DNA of 64,000 bases from Amborella trichopoda (Eukaryota > Streptophyta > Magnoliopsida > Amborellales > Amborellaceae), in contig NW_006500065.1 in the NCBI RefSeq assembly GCF_000471905.2, forward strand, positions 43,419 through 107,418. The letters are read 5' to 3'. A model generated the notes under the pieces. That model was not told the origin of the DNA. It did no database searches and was given only the letters and a program-made list of their open reading frames with translations. Positions 10,528 to 21,200 of this stretch are shown here, piece after piece. A program made the position numbers and the translations under genes. Every line of letters starts with the position of its first letter. Position 1 is the first letter of the stretch.

Positions 10528-11576
10528 CACTAAAAAAAAGGGAAAATTACATAAATATATGTTTTATTTTCTGTTATTACCAAACTACCTAAAACTTTCC
10601 ATTATTACACATATATCCGTTTTTTTGGACTTCATAATTATTTTTTAAAAAAAAACTGAATTGCTCATTTTCGGTTTATCAAAAACCGAAATGGGCCAAA
10701 ATTCGGGTCTTGAAAAACCGAATATCAGGGCCTGCATCACACGCAAGTTTCCACATTCTCTCTCTCGTGTTTCATCCTTGATTTTGGGGTTTTGGGTTTT
10801 AAGAGAGCAACTCACATCTCTGGTTTTAGTGATCCTTTGTGCTCCAATTGTACTCTTGCTCTATCTGCTTCCTCCTCGATGATTCTCTCTCCCTCCTTCC
10901 TCAGTGAACCTTTTTAGTTTATAGTGATCATAGTCTCTCTCTCAAGAATGTTCAAAACTCGCCCAACTAAAAGTCTATGTTCAAAACTCGCCCAACTAAA
11001 AGTCTGGAGATTAATTGTTCAAAACCCAAACATGCCCAACTAGATCTCTCTCTCAAGCTGATATGAAATGCTCTGTTTTCATGGTGGGTGTCCACTCCAT
11101 GGAGACTAGAAAACACACAGCAGTCATTACACTGGTTTGAAGGATCTCTCTCTACTCTCTATCTCTTCTCTCTTTCGAGGTTGACCGATACAACCATTTA
11201 GTTTGCCATCGACCCAACCAGCTCTAATAAACCTTTACCCTTACAATGGCTTGATCCAAGTATCACCACAGAGAAAATTGCATCATTTTGTTGTCTTTAT
11301 ATTCGGTTTTCCAAACCCTAAAATCAAGGATGAATAGCAAGAGAGAGAATGTGAAAACTTGTGTGTGATGCAGGCCCTGATATTCGGTTTTTCAAAAACT
11401 AAATTTGAGTCCATTTCGGTTTTTGGTAAACAAAAAATGGGCAATTCGGTCTTTTTAAAAAAAATTGATGTGAAGCTAAAAATTAGACATATGAGTAATA
11501 ACATAAAGTTTTAAGTATTTTGGTAATAATGGAAACTAAAATAGATATTTATGTAATTTTCTTAAAAGAAATAGTG
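10528..11576. mobile_element. 1.05-kb element with about 230-bp terminal inverted repeats
   Basis: The left arm (GGGAAAATTACATAAATAT at 10,540 onward through AAACCGAATATCAGGGCCTG near 10,710 and CCTTGATTTTGGGGTTT near 10,780) is found inverted at 11,300-11,565. The arms are clearly paired over 200 bases or more. The outermost bases can be read as CACTA at 10,528 and TAGTG at 11,572, but the three-base flanks (AGT, GTT) do not match, so I do not assign the CACTA superfamily; a decayed 9-bp duplication (TAAAAAAAA / TTAAAAGAA) is also possible. The interior contains CT-rich DNA and a short direct repeat (GTTCAAAACTCGCCCAACTA at 10,950 and 10,979). Confidence 0.75.
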
Positions 11577-11958
11577 GTTAAATTAACTAATTTACTAATA
11601 AAATGATTATATCTTAAAAGACAGCGCATTTAGGTCCCTCCCTCAACCTTTTTTTACTGAGTATCTAAATTGCCCTCATTGTGGATTAAAAAATTGTGAA
11701 TAAGATAAGGGCATTTGGTGATGTAGCCAGTTAAGCTACTATTGCCAAATTACCTAACTATCTCTGTTTGTTTTGTGTCACAAATCTGGAGTATGTTTTT
11801 AAGTATCTTATTCCAATCCTTTGCCTCAAGGAACTAGTATTACCAGGATCCGACCATCTGGTCTAAACAACTTTGACAAACTTCGAATCTGTTGATCAAA
11901 ATTTTTATAAAGTAAAGAAAATTAGAAATAGTTTAAACATATATAATATATTATGAAA

Positions 11959-12325
11959 GAGAAAAGTTTATATAGAGTCGAGGCTCTAAACAATCAAATT
12001 TGAGCCTAATTCAAAACTTTCACTTGAATATGTTGTTTTGATGCCCAAATATCCTCAAATTGATCATCTCGATATCAAGATGCATGGACATGAGAAAAAA
12101 TGGATTTCAAGTTTTGGAAATAATGTATTTTGTAATACGTTTTTGGACCGTCAATTTTCAAGAATTTCAAGTTTTCATAGATATGTCCATCTATATTATT
12201 TTTTAAGCTTTAAACTTTATAAATAAAGATAAAAATATATTTTAAGGCTATCACAAAGATTTCCAGTATTGAAACTACATTTCTTGACACTATTTGAAAG
12301 TAAGCTCTAATTTAATTGTTTAGAG
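11959..12325. mobile_element. 393-bp-family MITE, copy 2, right end lost
   Basis: It starts GAGAAAAGTTTATATAGAG and follows copy 1 through the interior words (GACATGAGAAAAAATGG, TTTTGGACCGTC, TTTTAAGGCTATCACAAAG) to GCTCTAATTTAATTGTTTAGAG. After that the last 20 or so bases of the inverted repeat are missing and the sequence changes to an unrelated GCTACTGCTACTC segment. No matching right-hand duplication is visible, so a deletion has removed it. Confidence 0.85.
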
Positions 12326-13296
12326 GGTAGGCTACTGCTACTCAATCACCATTTAGCAACGACTGGGCAATCGGACTCTCGCACCGCTGCTGATTGAACG
12401 AAGGAGTCGAGCTTGCTCTATACAAAGCTAAATTTGTTTAATCAATTCGACCAATAAAAAACAGTTAGTCAAACTGACCAAAATTGATTAGAGACCTGTT
12501 TTCTATCAAATCCGGTTGCTAGTCTAGGTACCACGCGTTTCAATTCGATCTTGATAACTACGCTGGTGACTTTACTTGGCTAAATTACAATAGTAACTTT
12601 TTTTATTAGTAAAGTTCACTATTAAAATAGAAAAAAAAATACTTAGATTGGTAAATAAAAAAATAAAAAAAAATTTCTTCTCTGTTCTTTTTTCTTTCTT
12701 TTGGCATATGCTCTATCAAGGTCATACTCTCGGTCAGATCATAAATAAACGTATTTCTTCTCACTACTTATATCCAAATAATATAATTAAAAAATATTTT
12801 AGAAAAATAATTAGCTTCAAAATACAATTACAAATAGAACTATAATTATATTTTGAAGTTTATATGATGAATTTTGTATTTTTTTTTTTCTAATATTCTA
12901 GAATAATATTTACTGATGAGTAAATAATATATTTACCGATAGTTAAACAATATATTTACCTAAGATAATTAATATTAATTTTAGAGTAAATTAGTAAATA
13001 ATATAATTGTAAACACAAAAATTAATTATTATCTAATAGAAGCCCATATGTGAAGATGATCCATCAAACTTTCTCTCTTCTTCGGTAATCAAATTTTATG
13101 TCTTGAAAGTTTAATTATAAGATTAAAACTTTATATTAATAATTAATATTCAATATACATGTAACGTACATGCATATTGATAGTTATTCTTACGTGGATG
13201 TGTGAGGCCCAATTTCAAAAAACAGTACCTTAAACAGCCAAGGTCTTAAAAGTCCTAAAAAAAACCTTTTCACAAAATTTAGGGTCCAAAACTAAT
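12326..13296. other. AT-rich spacer
   Basis: No gene or clear repeat. A short GC-richer patch (12,330-12,410) is followed by long A/T tracts, including GTAAATAATATATTTACC words near 12,920-12,960. Confidence 0.5.
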
Positions 13297-13305
13297 TTTT
13301 TAAAA

Positions 13306-13652
13306 GAAAAAGTTTATATAGAGTAGATGTTTTAAACAATCAAATTAGAGCCTACCAAAAAAATTTCACCAGAAGAGGTTGTTTTGATGCTCAAATATCC
13401 TCAAATTGATGATCTTGACATCAAGATGTATAGACATGATAAAAACATGTATTTCAATCTTTGGAAATAGTGCATCTCGTAACACATTTTTGGACCGTCA
13501 ATTTTCTAGATTTACGGTTTTATAATTAAAGATGAAAATATATTTTAAGGCTATCACAAAGATTTTCAACATGAAACCATATTTCTCTGCACTAGTTGAA
13601 GGTGCGCTTTATTTTGATTGTTTAGAGCCTCCTCTTTATACAAACTGCACCC
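13306..13652. mobile_element. 393-bp-family MITE, copy 3, TSD TTTTTAAAA
   Basis: A perfect nine-base duplication TTTTTAAAA lies at 13,297-13,305 and 13,653-13,661. It starts GAAAAAGTTTATATAGAG and ends CAAACTGCACCC, with inner inverted blocks AAACAATCAAATTAGAGCC and TTTTGATTGTTTAGAGCC. It is about 46 bases shorter than copy 1, through a deletion in the interior near 13,505. Confidence 0.88.
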
Positions 13653-13881
13653 TTTTTAAAAAGTTGTTTTTGAAACACCTACTGCTCTAGATCAACGACT
13701 GTGAATCATAACCGTATGTCTTATATCTGGATGGCACGATCTAAAATTTTTCGCGTGTTGAGAGTGAAGGGCATTCTTCAACCGTCCCTTGTTCACATAA
13801 GTGGTTGGCCCATTCCATGACGTTGTAGCTAATTTAAACGATCACATAATGTATCACTCATATGCTACCTAATAGTTCAAA

Positions 13882-14557
13882 GAAAATTACAAAAAACCCC
13901 TAAGATGACACTTTTCGCAACTTACACCCAATCTAGCTTTCTCCCTCACTTTTGTCCCCAAAATATACTTTCTATGCAAATACCCCCAACCATAAAATAA
14001 AATAAAATAAAACCTAAACTACCCTCCTTACTTTTACCTTACCCAGGCCACTCTTTTGTCTATCGGGCTCCGACATTGCGATCCAGCAGTAGAACACTCA
14101 GTAGAACACTCAGTAGAACACTGCGATCCAGCAGTAGAACACTCAGTAAAGGGCAGAGCGGTCCAATGTTACTGGATTTAGGGCTCTTGTACTATGTAAA
14201 GGGCGGTTCGGGCTGTACTCACTTTGGATTCAGTAGTTGTCTTTGGGCGGTCTGACACTTAAGTTTCTGTAAAGGACGGTCTCGCAATGCGATGGTGCGA
14301 CATTTAAGTTTATGTAAATGGTGGTTTGGCAATACAATGGGTGCGCTCTGAAAATGTGCTACTAGGTCAAAAAGTCAACGTCAAATCGGGCCAAAATGAT
14401 TTTTGTGTACAAGAAGGGCATTTCTGTTTAAAAAAATGAACTTTTTTCCTTAGGGGTATTTACATAGAAAGTTTGTTTCAAGGAAAAAAGTGGGAGAAAA
14501 TTAGGTTGGGAGTAACTTACATAAAAAGTGTGATTTTAGGGGTTTTCTATAATTTTC
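13882..14557. mobile_element. 676-bp inverted-repeat element with about 105-bp ends
   Basis: The left arm from GAAAATTACAAAAAACCCCT through ACACTTTT, AACTTACACCCAATCTAG and CTTTCTATGCAAATACCCCC (13,882-13,988) is repeated inverted at 14,450-14,557. Possible flanking nine-base words TAATAGTTC and TAATATTTA match at seven positions, which would suit an old Mutator-like insertion. The interior includes a small tandem of AGTAGAACACTC (14,088-14,155). It ends about 0.3 kb upstream of the presumed DOHH transcription start. Confidence 0.7.
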
Positions 14558-14863
14558 TCTAATATTTATTGGACACGACGACCAAAACCCGTATAAATGT
14601 GGGCATCCTAATAAATCTATTTTTGAGATAGATTTTAAGACTTAATTTTTAAAGACATGTAAGTTCATGAGTATAAACAAATAAAAAATTTTAATAACTA
14701 AAAATAATAATACTAGTAAGAAGATGTTTTGGATCGTTAGTTTCGATTGTTTTTAGATGGATGCACTACAAGACCGCATATGTAGAACTGCGGTCCAGCC
14801 GCGCATGAAACAATTTTCCATATTTGTTTCCCGGAATCATTGTGAAGCCTCCCTCTCACCGCT

Positions 14864-15122
14864 CCTTATTTAAGAAGATTGCAGCCATTCACGTACGAAT
14901 TCAAATCTAGGGTTCCTTCCCGTCTAAACGACTACTTCAGTCCTCAGAGGCAAGGGTTTTTCGAATTTTCTCTTTCGACGTCAGATCCTCATTCCTCAGA
15001 ATATTCATCTGTTAGCGTTCCCCTTCAGCAATTGCCGACAGAAAGAAAAAAGAAACAGTAATTTCCCATAAAATATCCCTAAACTGTTCTCATGCGTTTG
15101 GGCTCTGTGATTTTCTGAAACC
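14864..15122 (+). promoter_or_regulatory. Presumed DOHH core promoter and 5' leader
   Basis: A TATA-like word (TTATTTAAG) at about 14,867 precedes a region richer in C and T than the upstream spacer, with AAATCTAGGGTTCC near 14,903 (a telo-box-like AGGGTT word is usual in plant translation-gene leaders). The main ATG at 15,123 sits in a strong context (ACCATGG). The transcription start itself cannot be seen; this call is an inference from position and composition. Confidence 0.4.
15092..15118 (+). CDS. Possible 8-codon upstream ORF before DOHH
   Basis: The frame is ATG 15,092 to TGA 15,116-15,118 (MRLGSVIF). It stops four bases before the DOHH ATG at 15,123. Its own start context is weak (TTCTCATGC, C at -3), while the DOHH start is strong, so most ribosomes would be expected to scan past it. 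It matters only if transcription starts upstream of 15,092, which is not shown. No other ATG lies between about 14,880 and the main start. Confidence 0.35.
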   Translation: MRLGSVIF

Positions 15123-15279
15123 ATGGCGTCTGGTAGTTACTTTGAAGCACCTCAGGCGACTGTGAAATTTCTCTGCGATCGATTGCTTGACAAAAGCCAG
15201 CCCATCTCCGAACGTTTTAGGGCACTCTTTTCCCTTCGGAACCTCCAAGGCCCTGCCCCTCGTGATGCCCTTATTCTTG
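15123..15279 (+). CDS. DOHH: DOHH exon 1 (residues 1-52 plus one base)
   Basis: Begins at the ATG in ACCATGG and encodes [20 protein letters not shown] onward to ...APRDALIL. The donor is CTTG|GTATTC, phase 1. It carries the first HEAT-like helix pair ([14 protein letters not shown]), matched in the second half by [14 protein letters not shown] of exon 4. Confidence 0.93.
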
Positions 15280-18200
15280 GTATTCCTGCACCACCTTTTT
15301 ACTTAAATTTTGAGTGGGAGTTTTGCAATTCTTTTTCTATGCGGTATATCTCGTTTAAATTGTCATAATATCATTGATATTTATGTTAATATTTTCTTAA
15401 TTGACGAAATCAATCCAATTCCATGGGTTTGTTTCATATTCCATGTCATCAATTAGGGTTATTAATTTGTCATTAAATAGAAACATCCTCTTTCACTCTG
15501 TTGTAAGAAAAGAAAATCCCCCCTCTCTCTGTACTAATTTTCAAATGTCAATGCATTCAGCCACAAGAGATGAATCAAATTTACTGGCACACGAGGCAGC
15601 ATTTGCATTGGGTCAAATGCAAGATGCAGAGGCAGTTCCTGCTCTGGAGAAGATCCTAGAGGATTATTCTCTCCATCCCATAGTACGCCATGAGGTACTT
15701 CTTCTACATATTTAATTACCATTATGTTTTCACAATCCCTTGTTTTTTAAATGTTCTCGTTTAGTCGTGTTTTATGTTTTATTCTTGAGATGAATTTCCT
15801 GCAAAGTTGGCAGAATCCATTTGTGTTCATGGACATATGAACTCAGCTCCTCACCTTTAATCTTTTTGAATAGTTACGTTGTAAATTTGGATGATACATG
15901 GAGCTCAAATTTTTTTATTTTGTGTAGTTTTTAATATGAGAAGGCTTGTGCTATTTTATGGAATGCACAATATTTTGATTAGATAATTTTCTATTGATGG
16001 GAAAATAGTTTAGAAAAAGTAGATAAAGGTGATCATGCACCTTTCATAATGTTGATGGTCTATTTATGGAATGGATGGCTCAGATCTCTCACCCCACAAG
16101 CCACACTGACCAACTGTTCACATTCAATTTCACTGGAAAAGGCAAACTATGGGAAACCCTAAAAAACCCTAAACCCAATTTTTCACTATAAATAGCAGTG
16201 TACCCTTTCCTTATTCTCTACACCTTGTCTCTTCTCTCTCATATCTCTCTCTTGCCTCTTTAAGGGGCGTGCCCCACTCTGTCTCCTCTTCCTCTCTCTA
16301 GAACTCTCTCTCCTAACATATCTCTAGAGGGGCACACCTTAACTCTAGGCCACCTCCTAAGTCTCTCTATCTTGATTAAACCTAAGGGTTGGGTAGCAGA
16401 GGATATTCTAAATTAGGTTCAAGGCTTGGGAGTTTTAAAAAGTTTTATAGTATAGTTTGGCCTAAACTTGCTTTCCCGGTTGAGATTGAAGCTAGACCGT
16501 TGATCCTGTGCCATCGGATGGTGGTGACTCGGTGTGGGGTGTAATAAGCCCGGTTGACGTAATCTCCAACACTCTACTTTTATTTCTTGCAATTTCATCT
16601 TTATATTCTCAAGCATAAGATATAGTTATTCTAATGGCATCAAGTTTGAAAATCTTGGTTTTATTGTTTTGTTGATTTTATTTTTGAAGTATATGTTATT
16701 GTAATAAGACCACTTGTAAGTGATCTTTTGCCAAAACAAATGGGGTGAAAAAAAATAATTTATATTCTTCTGTAAAAGATCACACTGGTCTTTCTTTCAT
16801 TGATATCAGAGCATAGTTTCTTGATTGCCATTAGGAAATCTTTTCTAATTTTGCTTGAGAATAAAAGATATGGTTGCTCATACCTTCATCTCTGAGATCC
16901 TGAAAAACGAAAGGTTCGATGGGACCAATTATGCCGCTTGGAGAAGAAGGATTCGATGTGTTATTTATGAGGAAAACTTACATGAGATGCTCTATGAGCG
17001 TCATTCTCACCGTCCAAGTGACGACTCATCTCAAATAATCAAAGATGAGTATGCCACTTGGAAGAAGAGGAACTTGAGGTGTAAGAACATTCTTTTGTGC
17101 GCCATAACTGACTCGTATGCTTCTAATTATGATTCAATTTATACTGCAACTGGAATCTTTGATAGACTTGAGAGAGAGTATAATGATCTCTCTTATAAAG
17201 CAAGTCATGGTTATGAAAAAGTACAATGAATTAAAGATGGTAGAGGGTACTAAGTTCGCATATCATGTGCACATCTTTCGTGCACTAGTCAGAGAGATGG
17301 AAGACATAGGCATGAAACCAACTGAACTTATGCAAGTGATTCATCTCATAAATTCACTTCTTAACTCATGGGAAACTTTTGTGTCCTCACTCAAGACGAG
17401 AAGAAAAGGACCAAAGCTGGATGAACTTATCACGACAATCAGAGGAGAAGAAGAAAGGAGGCACTCAAGGCATGCACTGACAACAACTCCAAGGGAAGCC
17501 GTACACATGGTAAAATCTCCACCCTCTTTTAAACTTAAGAAAGGAAATGGTAGAAATAATTTTGGAAAGAGAGGAGACTTTAAAAAGAGATATTTTGGTA
17601 ATAAAGGAGGAAAGAGAGAGACTAGGAGGTGCTTTATTTGTAAGAAGGTGGGCCACATAGCCAAGAATTGTCGGTCCAACAAATTTAGAGGGACCAACAA
17701 CAAACTGACTTGTGTGGCCTTTGAGGTGTTGTTGGCCGACCCCAAGGGAGTTTCTTAGTGTCTTGACTCGGTACTACAGCTCATGTCACAAACACCATGG
17801 AAAGCTATCGTTTTTTTACCTCCATGGGGCCGGGACAACAACATATCTACATAGGAGGTAATAAAAAAACTGATGTACTTGGAGTTGGAAATTTTGAGCT
17901 GAAATTGAAGAGTGGAGTATCTTGATCCTAAAACAAGCATTTTATGCTGCTGATATGAGGAAGTGCTTGATTTCAGATCTCAAGATGTCTATGACTGGAT
18001 TCATGACCACTTTCATTGGGGAGAAGGTGGTGGTCAAGAAAGGTGATAGTGTTGGCATGATTGAACGTCTTGTAGACGGGTTATTTGCTCTTGAAATAAA
18101 AGAGAACGTTGCTTATGTCTCGTCCCCTAATGAATTAGATGTTACCTCATGGTATATGAGGTTAAGACACATTAATTTCAAACGAATGTAAAGATTGAAA

Positions 18201-21200
18201 AAGGACTGCATTCTTCAAAATTATAAGGGAGATTTATCGAAAGTGTGCGAGTCTTGTGTGCAAGGAAAATTAATAAGGAAAAATACCATCGGGGCAAAAA
18301 GAGCTACTAGGTTTTTAAAAATCATTCATAATAACATATGTGGACCTATGAATGTGGCTATCAAAAGCAGTAAGAGTTATTACATCACTTTTATGGATGA
18401 GCACTCGCGATATGGCCATGTATATCTTATTCACACAAAATTTGAAGCCCTAGAAAAATTCAAATAATATAAAGCTGACGTAGAGAATCAAACCAACTTG
18501 AAAATCAAAGTCCTTAGAACCGATAGAGGGAGGGAATATTCATCGGAACTTTTTAAAGAACTCTGTGTTGAGAACGAAATCATCCACCAGTACATCATGC
18601 CATATACTCTCGAACAAAATGATGTAGTCGATAGACGAAATAGGACCTTAGTTGAATTGGTAAGGAGTATGATGGGGGCATACTAGTCTTTCTCTAAACT
18701 TTTGGGGAGAAGCCGTGTTGACGGCATGTTATATCCTTAATCGGACTCTCACAAAAGCTGCCCCACTTACTCGACACGAAATATTCACACAGGTCGTGTT
18801 CCCTCCTGTGATCGCCTAAAAGTTTGGGGTTTCTCAACCCATATTCTTATTCCACACCAAAATAGGACCAGACTTCAACCCAAAACTGTTAAAACCATTT
18901 TCATTGGTTACCCAGACCATGTATGGGGTATCGATTCTACAACCTTGAAACAAGGGCTCTCATTAAGAGCTGCGATGCTCACTTCTTCCAAGAAGAATTC
19001 CTTGAAGTAAGAATGAGACAGAAACAAGCCGACTTCTTTGAGGAGGCAAGAAACAAGGTTGTGCTTTGAGAACCCGAACCTGAAACTTCCAATAGACTTG
19101 AGCTTGAAACCGAACCCTCCAGACAAAATGGACCTGAACCCGAACCAAGACGAAGTAACCGAACCAGTAGACCCCATATATACCTAGAACAATTTGTCTA
19201 CCTGGGGGAACATTTTGATAGAGTTAGGGAAGATCCAGATTCAGAACCTAAAGCTTACCATGAAGCCTTGTCCTGTCCTGAAAAGGAATACTGTGTAGAA
19301 GCCATGAAAGATGAATATGCTTCAATTAACCAAAACCATGTATGGGAATTGGTACCTCTACCTTGAAAACGTAAAGCCATTGGTTGTAAGTGGATTTTCA
19401 AGAAAAAATTGACTCAAAAGGGAAAATAAAACAATACAAAGCTAGGCTGGTTGCAAATGCTTTTACCCAACAAGAAGGGATAGATTATGATGAGACCTTT
19501 TTCCTTGTTGCCAAATTCCCATCTATCCAAATCCTTATAGCCATAGTAGTCCATTTTCATTTTGAGGTTCATCAGATGGATGTCAAAACAACCTTTCTAA
19601 ATGGTGATTTAGAAGAAGAAATTTACATGACCCAACCCGAGGGATTTGTGGAAAAAGGGAAGGAGAACCTAGCGTGTAAACTTTAAAAATCCCTTTATGA
19701 CCTAAAACAAACATCGCGTTAGTGGTACATAAAATTTCAAGAGACCTTTGCTTTTTCATGGTTCTTTGCAAATAATGAGGACTACTGTATCTATCAAAAG
19801 GTCAGTGGGGAGTGATGTGGTCTTTATTTTCTCATATATGGATGATATGCTCTTTGTTAGTAGCTTATTGCCCTAGCAGTAAAGACAAAAACTTTCTTTG
19901 TACAACACTTCGATATGAAGTATCTTGGAGAAGCTTCATATGTGTTGGACATCAAGATAATAAGAAACAGAAGAGAGAAAACTATCTAACTTTCTCAGGC
20001 AACTTACTGCAAGAGAATACTGGAAAAATTTGATACGAGTATATGTAAGCCCATGTCTACCCCAATAGACAAAAAGTCGAAGTTAAGTAATAAGATATGT
20101 CCTACTGAAGACATGGATATAAGAGCCATAGAGAGAGTTCCTTATAGGAGTCCCTTATGTATGTCATGACGGGAACAAGGTCAGGCTTGTTTTTCATTAT
20201 GAGCTTAGTTAGTCGATTCCAAAGCAATCTTAGAGAGGAGCATTGGAAAGCGGTCAAGAGAATCCTCCGATATTTAAAAGGGACCATGAATTATGCGCTT
20301 ACATACAAAGGGGGAACTGAAATAACAATAGAAAGATATTCAGATGCAAGCTATCTCGCGGATCCAGATGATGCGAAGTCTACATCTGGATATGTGTTTA
20401 TGTTTGGAGGGGGAGCAGTTTCTTGGAAGTCAAAGAAACAGGATATAGTGACGTTATCTACCATGGAAGCTGAATATGTGGTATGCTGTCTTGCAGCCAA
20501 GGAAGCCTTATGGATTAAGAAGTTTCTTAATCAGCTAAGCTTTCATCCCGTATGTTCTGAGGTAGTGTTGATTTTCTACTACAACACGACGACAATTTGT
20601 GTTTTTAAGGAGTCGTTTTCACAAGAACTCCAAGCATATTAAACCATATTTCTATCACCTGAGGAATGAGGTGAGATTGAGAGAGATCAAGATTAGCTAC
20701 ATATCCACAGATCTGATGATTGTAGATCCTTTAACTAAGGGGGTTACCCCTAATGTTTTTGTAAGACATGTGAGAGAGATGGGGATAAGAGAAAGTAAAG
20801 AAGAGAGAGTGTAAGGCCTTTAAAGGCAAGTAGGAGATGTTGGGTTTGTGTGGCCATTAAAAGCCTTATGAATGTTTGTAATAAAAACATTTGATATAAT
20901 TGAACATGAATTCAGTGTGAGTGTGGTTTGTCATGGACCATATTATGCAAAAAGTGTTTGCAGATACTGGATTGTGCTTGAAGGTCTAGGCCAGCTGGTT
21001 GGGTAAAACCCATATTACTTGGGCATAGAGTATAAACTGATAAGGGTTCTAATGTGTTACCCCTTGATGAGGTCGAAATATGTTCTGATGAGTGAGCTGA
21101 GGGATTACGTGACCTTGTGTGTGATGGTGGCCTACAGAGACGGGGGTCAAAGTCTCATCCATGTACTATCACACGACATGCATATTGATGGACCTTTTCG

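Noticed and set aside
10528-11576. Reading the 1.05-kb inverted-repeat element as a CACTA (En/Spm) transposon from its CACTA...TAGTG ends
   Set aside because: The flanking trinucleotides AGT and GTT do not match, and strong arm similarity begins a few bases further in, at GGGAAAATTAC.
14879-15061. A 60-codon frame upstream of DOHH as a separate gene
   Set aside because: It has no ATG and lies in the presumed 5' leader. Its content is explained by UTR sequence.
15280-15560. Extending DOHH exon 1 or exon 2 into intron 1, where the frames stay open for a while
   Set aside because: Clean GT and AG sites give the conserved junction ALIL-ATRDESN. The extensions add residues absent from the family.
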